Shown here in pieces: positions 13,999-20,780 of a DNA stretch of 20,780 nucleotides. The notes beneath the pieces were generated by a model, which saw only the letters and a program-made list of their open reading frames with translations, had not been told where the DNA came from and made no database searches. Source of the stretch: Paraktedonobacter sp035294465 (lineage in GTDB: Bacteria; Chloroflexota; Ktedonobacteria; Ktedonobacterales; Ktedonobacteraceae); assembly GCA_035294465.1 (NCBI GenBank), contig DATGKW010000205.1:1-20780 (forward strand), in the 5' to 3' direction. Each line of letters begins with the position of its first letter. The stretch's first letter is position 1. A program made the position numbers and the translations under genes.

Positions 13999-15009
13999 AT
14001 GTCAAAGTCAAAAACGTATGCCCTGGGCATCGACCTGGGCGGCACGAAAGTCCTGACCTCGGTGGTAGATGTCATGACCGGGGAAGTAATTGCCTCTGTA
14101 CGCAAACGCACCAAGGCCGAGAAGGGCCAGGACTTTATCTCGAAACGCACGGTTGAGCTCGCGGAGTCAGTGCTCAACGACTCCCAGTTGCCGAAAGACG
14201 CTGAGATCGTGGCGATAGGCGTGGGCGCAGCCGGCCAGATTGATCGCAAGGCCGGCGTGATTCTGGACGCGCCCAACCTGGGTGTACGCAACCTCGATCT
14301 GGGTGAACTGCTGGGCAAGCAGTTCGGCAAGCCTGTATCAGTAGGAAACGATGTCGAGGTCGCGACCATCGGAGAATTGTATTACGGCTCAGGTCGCGGC
14401 TACAAAAATTTTGTCTGTGTCTTCGTAGGCACAGGAATTGGCGGAGGAATCGTGCGCAATGGGCATATCTATACCGGTATGACCGGGACCGCCGGCGAAA
14501 TCGGTCATGTGCCAATCGAAGCGGGCGGGCGCCTGTGCGGCTGCGGCAATCGCGGCTGTCTGGAAGCCTACGCCTCGCGCACCGCCATCACCAGAGCCAT
14601 TATGGCCGAAATCCATCACGGGCGCAAATCCGTGCTGGCGGACGAGGCCGCACAACAACTGAAACAGGGCGAGACCATCATCCGCTCCGGCCTGCTGGCC
14701 GATGCCATTAAGCAGAACGACGCCCTGACTATCGAGATTGTCACCGAGGCTGCCGACTATCTGGGCTACGGCCTGGGAGGCGTGATCAACTTCTACAATC
14801 CCGAATGCGTCATCCTCGGCGGCGGTGTCATCGAGGCTATCGACTTGCTTTTCGAGCGTGCTCGCAGCCGCGCCCTGACCATCGCGCTCAGCCAGCCTGC
14901 CAGCCATACCAAAATCATGCGCACCAAACTCGGCGATTTCTCCGGCGTAGTTGGAGCCGCTTGCTTGGCTGCTGAAGCGGCTGGTTACGAGCTGGGATTA
15001 GAGAGATAG
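13999..15009 (+). CDS. ROK-family sugar kinase (glucokinase-like)
   Basis: A 336-residue ROK protein, a kinase rather than a repressor because it lacks an N-terminal DNA-binding domain. Seen: nucleotide loop LGIDLGGTKVLT (9-20), IGVGAAGQID, catalytic Asp118 in VGNDVEVATIGE, FVGTGIGGGIV, TAGEIGHVPIE with the zinc ligand H170, and the ROK zinc signature CGCGNRGCLEAYAS (C180, C182, C187). The tail NPECVILGGGVIEA fits. Substrate is probably glucose or a related hexose (ROK glucokinase), but other sugars are not excluded. It begins eight bases after tsaD, so it is at the end of that operon, though its link to t6A is unlikely to be functional. Confidence 0.93.
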   Translation: MSKSKTYALGIDLGGTKVLTSVVDVMTGEVIASVRKRTKAEKGQDFISKRTVELAESVLNDSQLPKDAEIVAIGVGAAGQIDRKAGVILDAPNLGVRNLDLGELLGKQFGKPVSVGNDVEVATIGELYYGSGRGYKNFVCVFVGTGIGGGIVRNGHIYTGMTGTAGEIGHVPIEAGGRLCGCGNRGCLEAYASRTAITRAIMAEIHHGRKSVLADEAAQQLKQGETIIRSGLLADAIKQNDALTIEIVTEAADYLGYGLGGVINFYNPECVILGGGVIEAIDLLFERARSRALTIALSQPASHTKIMRTKLGDFSGVVGAACLAAEAAGYELGLER

Positions 15010-15190
15010 GGAGGATAAGTTCCAATCGCGCCAGAGGCATCGCTTGTGTCTTCTCAGCAATTTTTCTCGTCTCTATAGTCAAGATAGGAAGCAGGGAAAG
15101 TGGCCCTGTTTGAATGGGCCTTGATCGAGTATGCCTGCAATGTTTCCCAATCTTTCCTGACAAAGAGAATAGAAAAGGTTTTTACGATAT

Positions 15191-16177
15191 ATGACACGCA
15201 TTCTTTCTTATAATATCCTGGTGGGAGGAACCAGGCGGATCGATCCTATCGAGCGTATGATCAGGGAGGCCGATCCCGACGTAGTAGGGCTAGTGGAGGC
15301 AACGAACCTTGAGGTCGTCAGAGAGCTGGCTCGGCGATTGGGCATGGAATATCGTACTAACGCAGCTCCTGATGGCTCCTGGAAACCCTCCATTGCACTC
15401 TTGAGCCGCCTGCCCATCACTGGCAGCGAGATTCACCCCTGTTCTGGCTTGATCACCAGGCCGCTGCTGGAGGTAATGCTGGAAGAATCGCATGGAGAAA
15501 GGCTGACCGCGTTTGTAGTACACTTGATAGCCTCATTCTCGGATGGCCGGGGCGGCGAACATATCCGGCGCAAAGAGGTACGCGAGATCCTGCGAGTCAC
15601 ACAAGCCAACCAGGGGCCGCATTTCTTGATGGGCGACTTTAACGCGCTGGCCCCAGGCGACAGCTTCAAAGCAAGCGCACTGCTTGGCTACCTGCTAGAG
15701 CAGGAGCAGCGTCGGAAGGACCGCTCATATGATAGTAACGGGCATCCTACTCTCGATGGAGTTGTGCCCCCATCATTGCGCTTTCTTAACCCGTTCCTCA
15801 ACCAGATTCCACGTAGCAAGCTGCTCTGCGCGATGTTCGATGCGGCCAGCTCGCTCTACGCTCCGCGAGGCAGTATCCGTCTGCTGCGCAAGGCTGGTTA
15901 CGTCGATTGCTTCCGCTCATTGCATCCGCGAGAGCGAGGCTTTACCTGCCCGGCAGCAGCTCCCGCCGGGCGTATTGACTACATCTTCGCCAATTCGCTG
16001 CTGGCTGCGCGCCTATCCGCCTGCGCAGTGGTAGAGGGAAACGATGAGGTACGTGGTAGAGAAGCCAGCGATCACCTGCCGATTATGGTGGAATTTGGTG
16101 CAGGCGTGGAGACACCCGTCAAGCCGTGCAAGGACGAACTGGTTGAAGCTGGGGAAACCAGGAGCGAGGCACTCTAG
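15191..16177 (+). CDS. Endonuclease/exonuclease/phosphatase-family protein
   Basis: A 328-residue metal-dependent hydrolase of the EEP (DNase I/AP endonuclease/inositol phosphatase) fold. Seen: LSYNILVGG with Asn8, the acidic metal ligand Glu36 in GLVEATN, VVHLIA (His111), MGDFNALAPGD (Asp149, Asn151), RIDYIFANS (Asp263) and the terminal SDHLPIMV (Asp294, His295). All catalytic positions of the fold are present. Substrate, whether nucleic acid, phospholipid or phosphosugar, cannot be told. There is no signal peptide. ATG 15191 has AAAAGG thirteen bases upstream, a weak but only choice. Its stop lies four bases before the long terminator palindrome. Between it and the ROK kinase (15010-15190) I see only a weak GGCCC/GGGCC hairpin (15102-15120). 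Confidence 0.9.
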   Translation: MTRILSYNILVGGTRRIDPIERMIREADPDVVGLVEATNLEVVRELARRLGMEYRTNAAPDGSWKPSIALLSRLPITGSEIHPCSGLITRPLLEVMLEESHGERLTAFVVHLIASFSDGRGGEHIRRKEVREILRVTQANQGPHFLMGDFNALAPGDSFKASALLGYLLEQEQRRKDRSYDSNGHPTLDGVVPPSLRFLNPFLNQIPRSKLLCAMFDAASSLYAPRGSIRLLRKAGYVDCFRSLHPRERGFTCPAAAPAGRIDYIFANSLLAARLSACAVVEGNDEVRGREASDHLPIMVEFGAGVETPVKPCKDELVEAGETRSEAL

Positions 16178-16181
16178 TTCA

Positions 16182-16246
16182 TCCAATAAATGATGAGTCA
16201 AAAAAACCTGGCGACGCCAGGTTTTTTTGACTCATCATTTATTGGA
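16182..16246. terminator. 65-base perfect inverted repeat acting as a two-way terminator
   Basis: Arms of 32 bases pair without mismatch around one central base (A16214). The core CCTGGCG A CGCCAGG is flanked by seven A on the left and seven T on the right, so each strand has a GC-rich stem followed by a U-tract: a bidirectional intrinsic terminator between convergent genes. The pairing continues 17 to 18 bases beyond the U-tract on both sides. The right arm includes the last codon and stop of dnaJ (CAA TAA, 16239-16244). Confidence 0.9.
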
Positions 16247-17384
16247 AAACATCCTTTGTTTTCTCGAAGAGGTCGCGAAAGAAGTTCTTACCCTCCTGTT
16301 CGCTCCGCTCTTTTTCCAGCCGATCCAGTTCTTCAAACAGACGCTTCTCCTCTGGGCTGAGATTGGTGGGAGTAACCACCTTCACCGTTACATGCTGGTC
16401 GCCGCGCGCGCTACTGTGAACAACCGGCACCCCCATATTCTTCAAGCGGAAGGATCGCCCGCTTTGCGTGCCGGGTGGGATTTTCAGCATTACGGTCTTA
16501 TTATCAACTGTAGGCACTTCTACCTCGGCCCCCAGAGCCGCCTGAGTGAAGCTGATCGGCATCTCGTAAAGGATGTCATTGCCGCTGCGCTTAAAGAACG
16601 GGTGCGGCTTCACAGTCAGTATGACATAGAGATTGCCCGGAGTGCCGCCGCGTGAACTCACCTCGCCTTCCCCGGTCACGCGCACGTTAATGCCATCGTC
16701 CACGCCCGCCGGAATATTGACCTTGACGCGCCTGTTGTTACGCACGCGCCCCTGGCCTCGGCATTTTTCGCAAGGAGTGGTAATAACACGCCCCTCGCCT
16801 CTACAGCGCTCGCACATGGTTACATTAACAAACTGGCCAAAGATGGATTGTTGCACGCGTCGGATCTCGCCGGTTCCCTGGCAAGCCGAACAACGGGCAG
16901 TCGAAGTTCCCGGTTGAGCGCCGCTGCCGTGACAGACGGTACAATTCTCCCAACGCGGCAACTCAATCTCTTTCTGGCAGCCAAAAACGGCCTCTTCAAA
17001 AGTAATGGTCAGGTCGTAGCGCAGGTCTGCGCCACGCTGCGTACCTGCACGTCGTTGAGAGGATGCTGTGCCCGCGAAGAATGTCTCGAACAGGTCATTG
17101 ATCGTGCTAAACCCGAAGTCCCCGCCGAAACCGCTGAAACCTGCACCTGCTCCGTTGCTTACACCGGCATGCCCAAAGCGATCATACATGCTGCGCTTTT
17201 GGGCATCGCTCAACACTTCATACGCTTCGTTGATTTCGATAAAACGGGCTTCCGCTTCCGGTTCTTTGTTGGCATCAGGGTGATATTGTTTGGCCAGGCG
17301 ACGGAAGGCTTTCTTGATTTCCTCCTCGGTCGCGCTGCGCGATACCCCCAGTACCTCATAATAATCTCGCTTATTCGTGGCCAT
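16239..17384 (-). CDS. dnaJ: Chaperone DnaJ
   Basis: A 381-residue Hsp40 co-chaperone that delivers clients to DnaK and stimulates its ATPase. J domain (1-70) with HPD at 35-37 (QYHPDANK); a Gly/Phe region (about 76-92); zinc domain (148-220) with four CxxCxGxG repeats (CTVCHGSG, CSACQGTG, CERCRGEG, CEKCRGQG); then the substrate-binding C-terminal beta domains (VKVNIPAGVDDGINVRVTGE and DQHVTVKVVTPTNL). Class I, full length. ATG 17384 follows AAGGA by seven bases. It is 308 bases downstream of dnaK on the same strand, with its own predicted promoter in between, and its final codon lies in the 65-base palindrome. Confidence 0.97.
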   Translation of the reverse strand: MATNKRDYYEVLGVSRSATEEEIKKAFRRLAKQYHPDANKEPEAEARFIEINEAYEVLSDAQKRSMYDRFGHAGVSNGAGAGFSGFGGDFGFSTINDLFETFFAGTASSQRRAGTQRGADLRYDLTITFEEAVFGCQKEIELPRWENCTVCHGSGAQPGTSTARCSACQGTGEIRRVQQSIFGQFVNVTMCERCRGEGRVITTPCEKCRGQGRVRNNRRVKVNIPAGVDDGINVRVTGEGEVSSRGGTPGNLYVILTVKPHPFFKRSGNDILYEMPISFTQAALGAEVEVPTVDNKTVMLKIPPGTQSGRSFRLKNMGVPVVHSSARGDQHVTVKVVTPTNLSPEEKRLFEELDRLEKERSEQEGKNFFRDLFEKTKDVFQ

Positions 17385-17564
17385 TCGATGGTCCTTCGTC
17401 GTGTTAAAAGAAATGCGGGGCGGTCATCCCCGGCAGAAATGCTTCCGCCTCTCCAACGTTCTTATCAATTGATTGCTCTTTTAGCAAAACAGGGAGCAAA
17501 CCCTTCCCTTTTCCCTGGCACCGATGTTTACCACCTCCAGGTCGCAAACTGATCTTCTCATATC

Positions 17565-17599
17565 CGCCAAATCGTACACTTTTGGCGAGATTTACGCAA
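17565..17599 (-). promoter_or_regulatory. Predicted dnaJ promoter overlapped by a CGCCAAA-N9-TTTGGCG operator
   Basis: Minus strand: TTGCGT (17594-17599), 17-base spacer, TACGAT (17571-17576). Perfect 7-bp arms CGCCAAA and TTTGGCG (17565-17571 and 17581-17587) sit nine bases apart over the -10, like the nine-base spacing of CIRCE but with different arms. The transcript would have a 5' leader of about 180 bases to dnaJ. The rest of 17385-17692 holds a CGGGG/CCCCG hairpin with a T-rich tail near the dnaJ start and no credible gene. Confidence 0.5.
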
Positions 17600-17654
17600 G
17601 ATGCTAGCCCACAAGTTCAAAGCAATGTAAGCATTTCTCCCTAGCAGATGAGCA

Positions 17655-17684
17655 GTGCAGGAGCAAAGTTGTTTGCCCCTGCAC
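17655..17684 (-). other. Hairpin directly downstream of dnaK
   Basis: Two 13-base arms pair with only one G.U and a 4-base loop, starting nine bases after the dnaK stop (minus strand). No T-tract follows, so it is more likely a processing or stabilising hairpin, or a weak terminator, between dnaK and dnaJ. Confidence 0.6.
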
Positions 17685-17692
17685 CCGCTCGC

Positions 17693-19591
17693 CTACATTT
17701 CTTTGTACTCGCCCTCAATCGTGTCATCGGATGGACCGCCGCCAGGGGCTTCCTGCTCCGGCGCACCGTAGTCCGCACCCGTTGCTCCACCCTGACGGTA
17801 GATTTCCGTCGTAATCTTGTGGAAGCTCTGCTCCAGAGACTCGCGTGCCGCTTTGATGCGCGACACATCATCGGTGCCAAGCGCCGTGCGAATATCGGCG
17901 ATCTTCGTTTCCAGCTCGCTCTTCTGATCCGCAGTAAGCTTGTCACCCAGATCGGTGATACTCTTCTCCGCCCGGTAGGCCGCGCTATCAGCCAGATTGC
18001 GCTCCTCAATCTCTTCTTTGCGCCTCCTATCTTCGGCCGCATGAGATTCGGCGTCGCGCACCATTCTCTCAATCTGATCCTTCGAGAGGCCGCTGGAGGC
18101 CACAATGGTAATCTTCTGCTCGCGCCCGGTGCCTTTGTCTTTCGCAGAGACATTCAAAATGCCGTTTGCGTCGATATCGAATGTTACTTCGATCTGCGGA
18201 ATGCCACGGGGAGCAGGTGGAATACCATCCAGGATAAAGGTGCCCAGCGAGCGGTTATCTTTGGCAAACTCGCGCTCGCCCTGCAGCACATTGATCTCCA
18301 CGCTCGGCTGGTTATCGCTGGCGGTCGAAAAGATCTGGCTCTTCTGCGTTGGAATGGTTGTATTGCGGTCAATCAAGCGCGTGAAGACGCCGCCCAGAGT
18401 TTCGATGCCCAGCGAGAGCGGAGTCACATCGAGCAGGAGAACATCCTTCACATCACCGGTCAGTACGCCGGCCTGAATGGCGGCTCCTACGGCCACCACT
18501 TCGTCCGGATTCACCCCTCGGTTCGGCTCGCGGTCGAAGATGCGTTTGACCAGCGTCTGCACCGCCGGCATACGGGTTTGACCACCCACCAGCACAACCT
18601 CGTTGATATCGCCGGGACGAATACCTGCGTCGGCAAGGGCTCGCATCACCGGCTGGCGGGATTTCTCAATCAGCTCCTCAACCAGCTGCTCTAGCTTGGC
18701 GCGAGTGAGCGTCATGTTCAGGTGTTTGGGGCCACTGGCATCTGCCGTGATAAAGGGTAGGTTGATTTCCGTCGTCATCGAGCTGGACAACTCTTTTTTC
18801 GCCTTCTCAGCGGCCTCTTTCAGACGCTGCAACGCCATGCGATCCTGGCGTAGATCAATGCCATTTTCGCGGCGGAACTCATCGGCCAACCAGTTAATGA
18901 TACGCTGGTCGAAGTCATCACCGCCCAGGTGCGTATCGCCGTTCGTGCTCTTCACCTCGAATACGCCGTCGCCCAGTTCTAGAATCGAGATATCGAACGT
19001 GCCACCACCGAGGTCATAGACTGCAATGCGCTCGTCTTTCTTCTTATCCAGACCATAGGCCAGCGAAGCTGCCGTTGGCTCGTTGATGATACGCAAAACG
19101 TCCAGACCCGCGATGCGTCCTGCGTCCTTCGTCGCCTGGCGCTGCGCATCATTAAAGTAAGCCGGCACGGTAATCACCGCCTGCGTTACACGCTCACCCA
19201 GGTAGGCTTCGGCATCGGTTTTTAGCTTTTGCAGGATCATCGCAGAAATCTCAGGTGGGCTATACTGCTTGCCCTGCACCTCCACCCAGGCGTCACCGTT
19301 GCTGGCCTTGATTACCTTAAAGGGGACGAGCCGCCGGTCGCGATCAACTTCGGGATCATCGTATTTGCGGCCCATAAAACGCTTGATTGAATAGATTGTA
19401 TTGTCTGGATTGGTGACAGCCTGGCGCTTCGCTACCTCGCCAACCAGGCGCTCGCCACTCTTACTCATCGCCACGATTGACGGGGTCGTGCGCGAACCTT
19501 CGGCATTAGGAATGACGACCGGCTCGCCGCCCTCCATCACTGCCACACAAGAATTGGTTGTTCCCAGATCGATACCAATAACTTTGCCCAC
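17693..19591 (-). CDS. dnaK: Chaperone DnaK (Hsp70)
   Basis: A 632-residue Hsp70. Seen: IGIDLGTTNSCVAVMEG, the phosphate-binding DLGGGTFDISILELG, GGDDFDQRIINWL, the interdomain linker LLLDVTPLSLGIETLGG, VLQGERE and a C-terminal lid ending DDTIEGEYKEM, the usual acidic tail. All parts are present and the length is normal. The start is GTG at 19591, with the strong ribosome site AGGAGG five bases before it; a GTG start is unusual for this gene. It lies 38 bases after the hrcA stop, probably as one transcript. It is not followed by grpE; dnaJ comes next after a gap with its own promoter and a hairpin. Confidence 0.98.
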   Translation of the reverse strand: MGKVIGIDLGTTNSCVAVMEGGEPVVIPNAEGSRTTPSIVAMSKSGERLVGEVAKRQAVTNPDNTIYSIKRFMGRKYDDPEVDRDRRLVPFKVIKASNGDAWVEVQGKQYSPPEISAMILQKLKTDAEAYLGERVTQAVITVPAYFNDAQRQATKDAGRIAGLDVLRIINEPTAASLAYGLDKKKDERIAVYDLGGGTFDISILELGDGVFEVKSTNGDTHLGGDDFDQRIINWLADEFRRENGIDLRQDRMALQRLKEAAEKAKKELSSSMTTEINLPFITADASGPKHLNMTLTRAKLEQLVEELIEKSRQPVMRALADAGIRPGDINEVVLVGGQTRMPAVQTLVKRIFDREPNRGVNPDEVVAVGAAIQAGVLTGDVKDVLLLDVTPLSLGIETLGGVFTRLIDRNTTIPTQKSQIFSTASDNQPSVEINVLQGEREFAKDNRSLGTFILDGIPPAPRGIPQIEVTFDIDANGILNVSAKDKGTGREQKITIVASSGLSKDQIERMVRDAESHAAEDRRRKEEIEERNLADSAAYRAEKSITDLGDKLTADQKSELETKIADIRTALGTDDVSRIKAARESLEQSFHKITTEIYRQGGATGADYGAPEQEAPGGGPSDDTIEGEYKEM

Positions 19592-19629
19592 TATTTCCTC
19601 CTAAGAAACGAGAGTGTGTTGTGTGTATT

Positions 19630-20706
19630 TCAAAGATCTTCATAGCCGTACATTTCGGCTAAGAGTTCGTTCATCACTCTGGTCATGTAGCGAACTACCG
19701 CGATAGCTCGCCCGTATTGCATGCGTGTGGGACCAATCACGCCCAGCATACCGCCAATTTTGCCCTCCTGGCCGTAGCGAGCTACCACCAGGCTCACGTC
19801 CCTCATCTCATCCCACTCGTTCTCCCCGCCAATAATTACCTGAACTCCATCAGCATCTCGCAGGTGCGAAGTCAGAGCCGGCAGAAAACGATGCTGCTCC
19901 AGCACCGACATCACTTTGCGGACGCGCTCATTACGCTCCTCTTCGGGTCCCATGCTGGTAAATTCGGGCTGATCCAGAATATTGACCACGCCCTCACGAT
20001 AGAAGACATCCCCCACTGGATCGCCATGTTGCTCCAGAATGCGCGCGATAGTTGTGCCAACCAGCCGCTCAATCGGCGAGAAATCGTGTGTCGCCAGCAG
20101 TTCCTGAAGCTCGCTCGTATTCTTATTGACAAACAACTGATTCAGGCGCGGAGCCAGATTACTGAACTCTTCCTGCCCGCTTGGCGTATCCAGCAAGAGC
20201 CGCTGCTGCTTAACCGTGCCATCTGTCAATACCAGCACCAGGTGGGCCGATAGATCAGTAACCGATAGAACCTCGAAGTGTTTCAAGCGTCCCTCGCTGG
20301 CCCTCGGTTGCGTCATCACGGCCGCGCTATGCAGCAGACGTGCCATCACCGAGGCCGTTAGCCGAACCCATTGGTCCAGCTGATCCTGTACCTGATAGAA
20401 CTGATGCTGAATCAAGCGCTGCTCATCGAGCGAAAGGGCCGATTCTTGCATCAGATGTTCCACAAAGTAACGATAGCCCAGATCGGTTGGTACGCGCCCG
20501 GCCGACGTATGCGGCTGATAGATCAAACCGGTCTCTTCCAGCCCTGCCAGTTCATGGCGAACCGTCGCCGAACTGAAATGTAGCCCGTACTTGCGTACCA
20601 GGGTTTCAGAGGCCACCGGCGTAGCGCTGTGAATGTATTCTTCAACCAGCGCTCGCAGAATTTCCTGCTTGCGCGGACTCAGTGGAATCATCTTGTGCTT
20701 CTTCAC
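19630..20706 (-). CDS. hrcA: Heat-inducible transcription repressor HrcA
   Basis: A 358-residue repressor of chaperone operons; HrcA normally binds CIRCE as a dimer and needs GroEL for activity. N-terminal winged helix: SPRKQEILRALVEEYIHSAT, FSSATVRHELAGLEETGL, then the signature SAGRVPTDLGYRYFV. The C-terminal regulatory domain (GMLGVIGPTRMQYGRAIAVV) is intact. The first GTG (20706) directly abuts AAAGG, with no spacer; ATG 20691, which would give MIPLSPRKQEIL, is an alternative with a distant ribosome site. It precedes dnaK by 38 bases. Only 74 upstream bases are in view; they show palindromes but no CIRCE. Confidence 0.96.
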   Translation of the reverse strand: MKKHKMIPLSPRKQEILRALVEEYIHSATPVASETLVRKYGLHFSSATVRHELAGLEETGLIYQPHTSAGRVPTDLGYRYFVEHLMQESALSLDEQRLIQHQFYQVQDQLDQWVRLTASVMARLLHSAAVMTQPRASEGRLKHFEVLSVTDLSAHLVLVLTDGTVKQQRLLLDTPSGQEEFSNLAPRLNQLFVNKNTSELQELLATHDFSPIERLVGTTIARILEQHGDPVGDVFYREGVVNILDQPEFTSMGPEEERNERVRKVMSVLEQHRFLPALTSHLRDADGVQVIIGGENEWDEMRDVSLVVARYGQEGKIGGMLGVIGPTRMQYGRAIAVVRYMTRVMNELLAEMYGYEDL

Positions 20707-20712
20707 CCTTTA

Positions 20713-20779
20713 CAACATCCCTGATCTGGAATGTTGATGTGTATGATACTATACTTGTCAACTTCGACTGCTAGCAGTC
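20713..20779 (-). promoter_or_regulatory. hrcA upstream region: -35-like TTGACA and inverted repeats
   Basis: Minus strand TTGACA (20756-20761) is a good -35, but every -10 at 16 to 18 bases is poor, so the promoter is tentative. Next to it are a perfect 14-bp palindrome GACTGCTAGCAGTC (20766-20779), a direct/inverted GTAT...ATAC cluster (about 20741-20754), and CAACAT-N12-ATGTTG (20713-20736). The window ends here. Confidence 0.4.
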
Positions 20780-20780
20780 T

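Noticed and set aside
15102..15120. Terminator after the ROK kinase
   Set aside because: Only a 5-bp GGCCC/GGGCC stem with a 9-base loop and no T-run; too weak to call.
16013..16655. Two ORFs on opposite strands that both begin MTHHLL
   Set aside because: They are mirror images created by the 65-base palindrome (16182-16246) and run antisense to the EEP gene and dnaJ.
17461..17570. 26-codon minus-strand ORF in the dnaK-dnaJ gap
   Set aside because: Poor ribosome-site spacing and no recognisable sequence; probably chance.
17648..18694. 348-residue plus-strand ORF opposite dnaK
   Set aside because: Antisense shadow of the conserved dnaK frame, with no domain or ribosome-site support; long antisense frames are expected from the codon bias here.
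17385..20780. Canonical CIRCE element (TTAGCACTC-N9-GAGTGCTAA)
   Set aside because: Looked for on both strands around hrcA, dnaK and dnaJ; no match, not even a good half-site pair.
1..20780. tRNA, rRNA, CRISPR or insertion sequence
   Set aside because: No cloverleaf-like, rRNA-like or spaced direct repeats and no transposase were seen.

Overview
This window looks like a housekeeping segment of a bacterial chromosome. The most likely source is a Chloroflexota member, probably the Ktedonobacteria. That is inference from the gene mix: an XPB-type helicase, hrcA-dnaK-dnaJ, a tsaE-tsaB-rimI-tsaD operon, ruvC-ruvA downstream of yebC, and proline/alanine-linked zinc-ribbon proteins. GC is moderate to high, several starts are GTG or TTG, and promoters are sigma70-like, often with an extended -10 (TGn). 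I see no phage, transposon, CRISPR, tRNA or rRNA.

Layout. 1-3912 (minus): a class I mannose-6-phosphate isomerase cut by the left edge, a terminator, a thioredoxin-fold protein whose CxxC is SSSC, then a two-gene unit of an alpha/beta-hydrolase-fold protein (nucleophile replaced by Ala) and an XPB-like helicase. 3913-4479: a 640-base gap with a candidate promoter and a hairpin-rich leader. 4480-6083 (plus): a receiver-GGDEF response regulator and an unrecognised 141-residue protein. 6098-8919 (minus): yebC-ruvC-ruvA-ABM-like protein, behind a promoter with an 18-bp perfect palindrome just downstream. 8925-9638 (minus): an alpha/beta hydrolase with a possible eight-residue leader peptide. 9763-10706 (plus): a YraN-family nuclease-fold protein and a coiled-coil/zinc-ribbon protein. 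10720-15009 (plus): the t6A operon tsaE-tsaB-rimI-tsaD followed by a ROK sugar kinase, with alternative hairpins in its leader. 15191-16177 (plus): an endonuclease/exonuclease/phosphatase-fold enzyme. 16182-16246: a 65-base perfect inverted repeat that acts as a two-way terminator against dnaJ. 16239-20706 (minus): hrcA-dnaK-dnaJ, with dnaJ having its own predicted promoter.

How the genes work together. TsaE, TsaB and TsaD make the N6-threonylcarbamoyl group on tRNA A37 (with a TsaC/Sua5 not seen here). RimI-type acetyltransferases commonly share this operon. RuvA and RuvC act on Holliday junctions, but RuvB is not in the window. DnaK and DnaJ form the Hsp70 system under the repressor HrcA, but grpE is absent and no canonical CIRCE element is visible. 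ROK kinase and ManA hint at hexose metabolism.

No wholly new multi-gene system is evident. The most interesting signals are regulatory or degenerate: the long perfect terminator palindrome, the alternative hairpins before tsaE, the structured leader before the GGDEF regulator, the N9 inverted repeat over the dnaJ -10, the palindrome before yebC, and two enzyme-fold proteins that lack a key catalytic residue.
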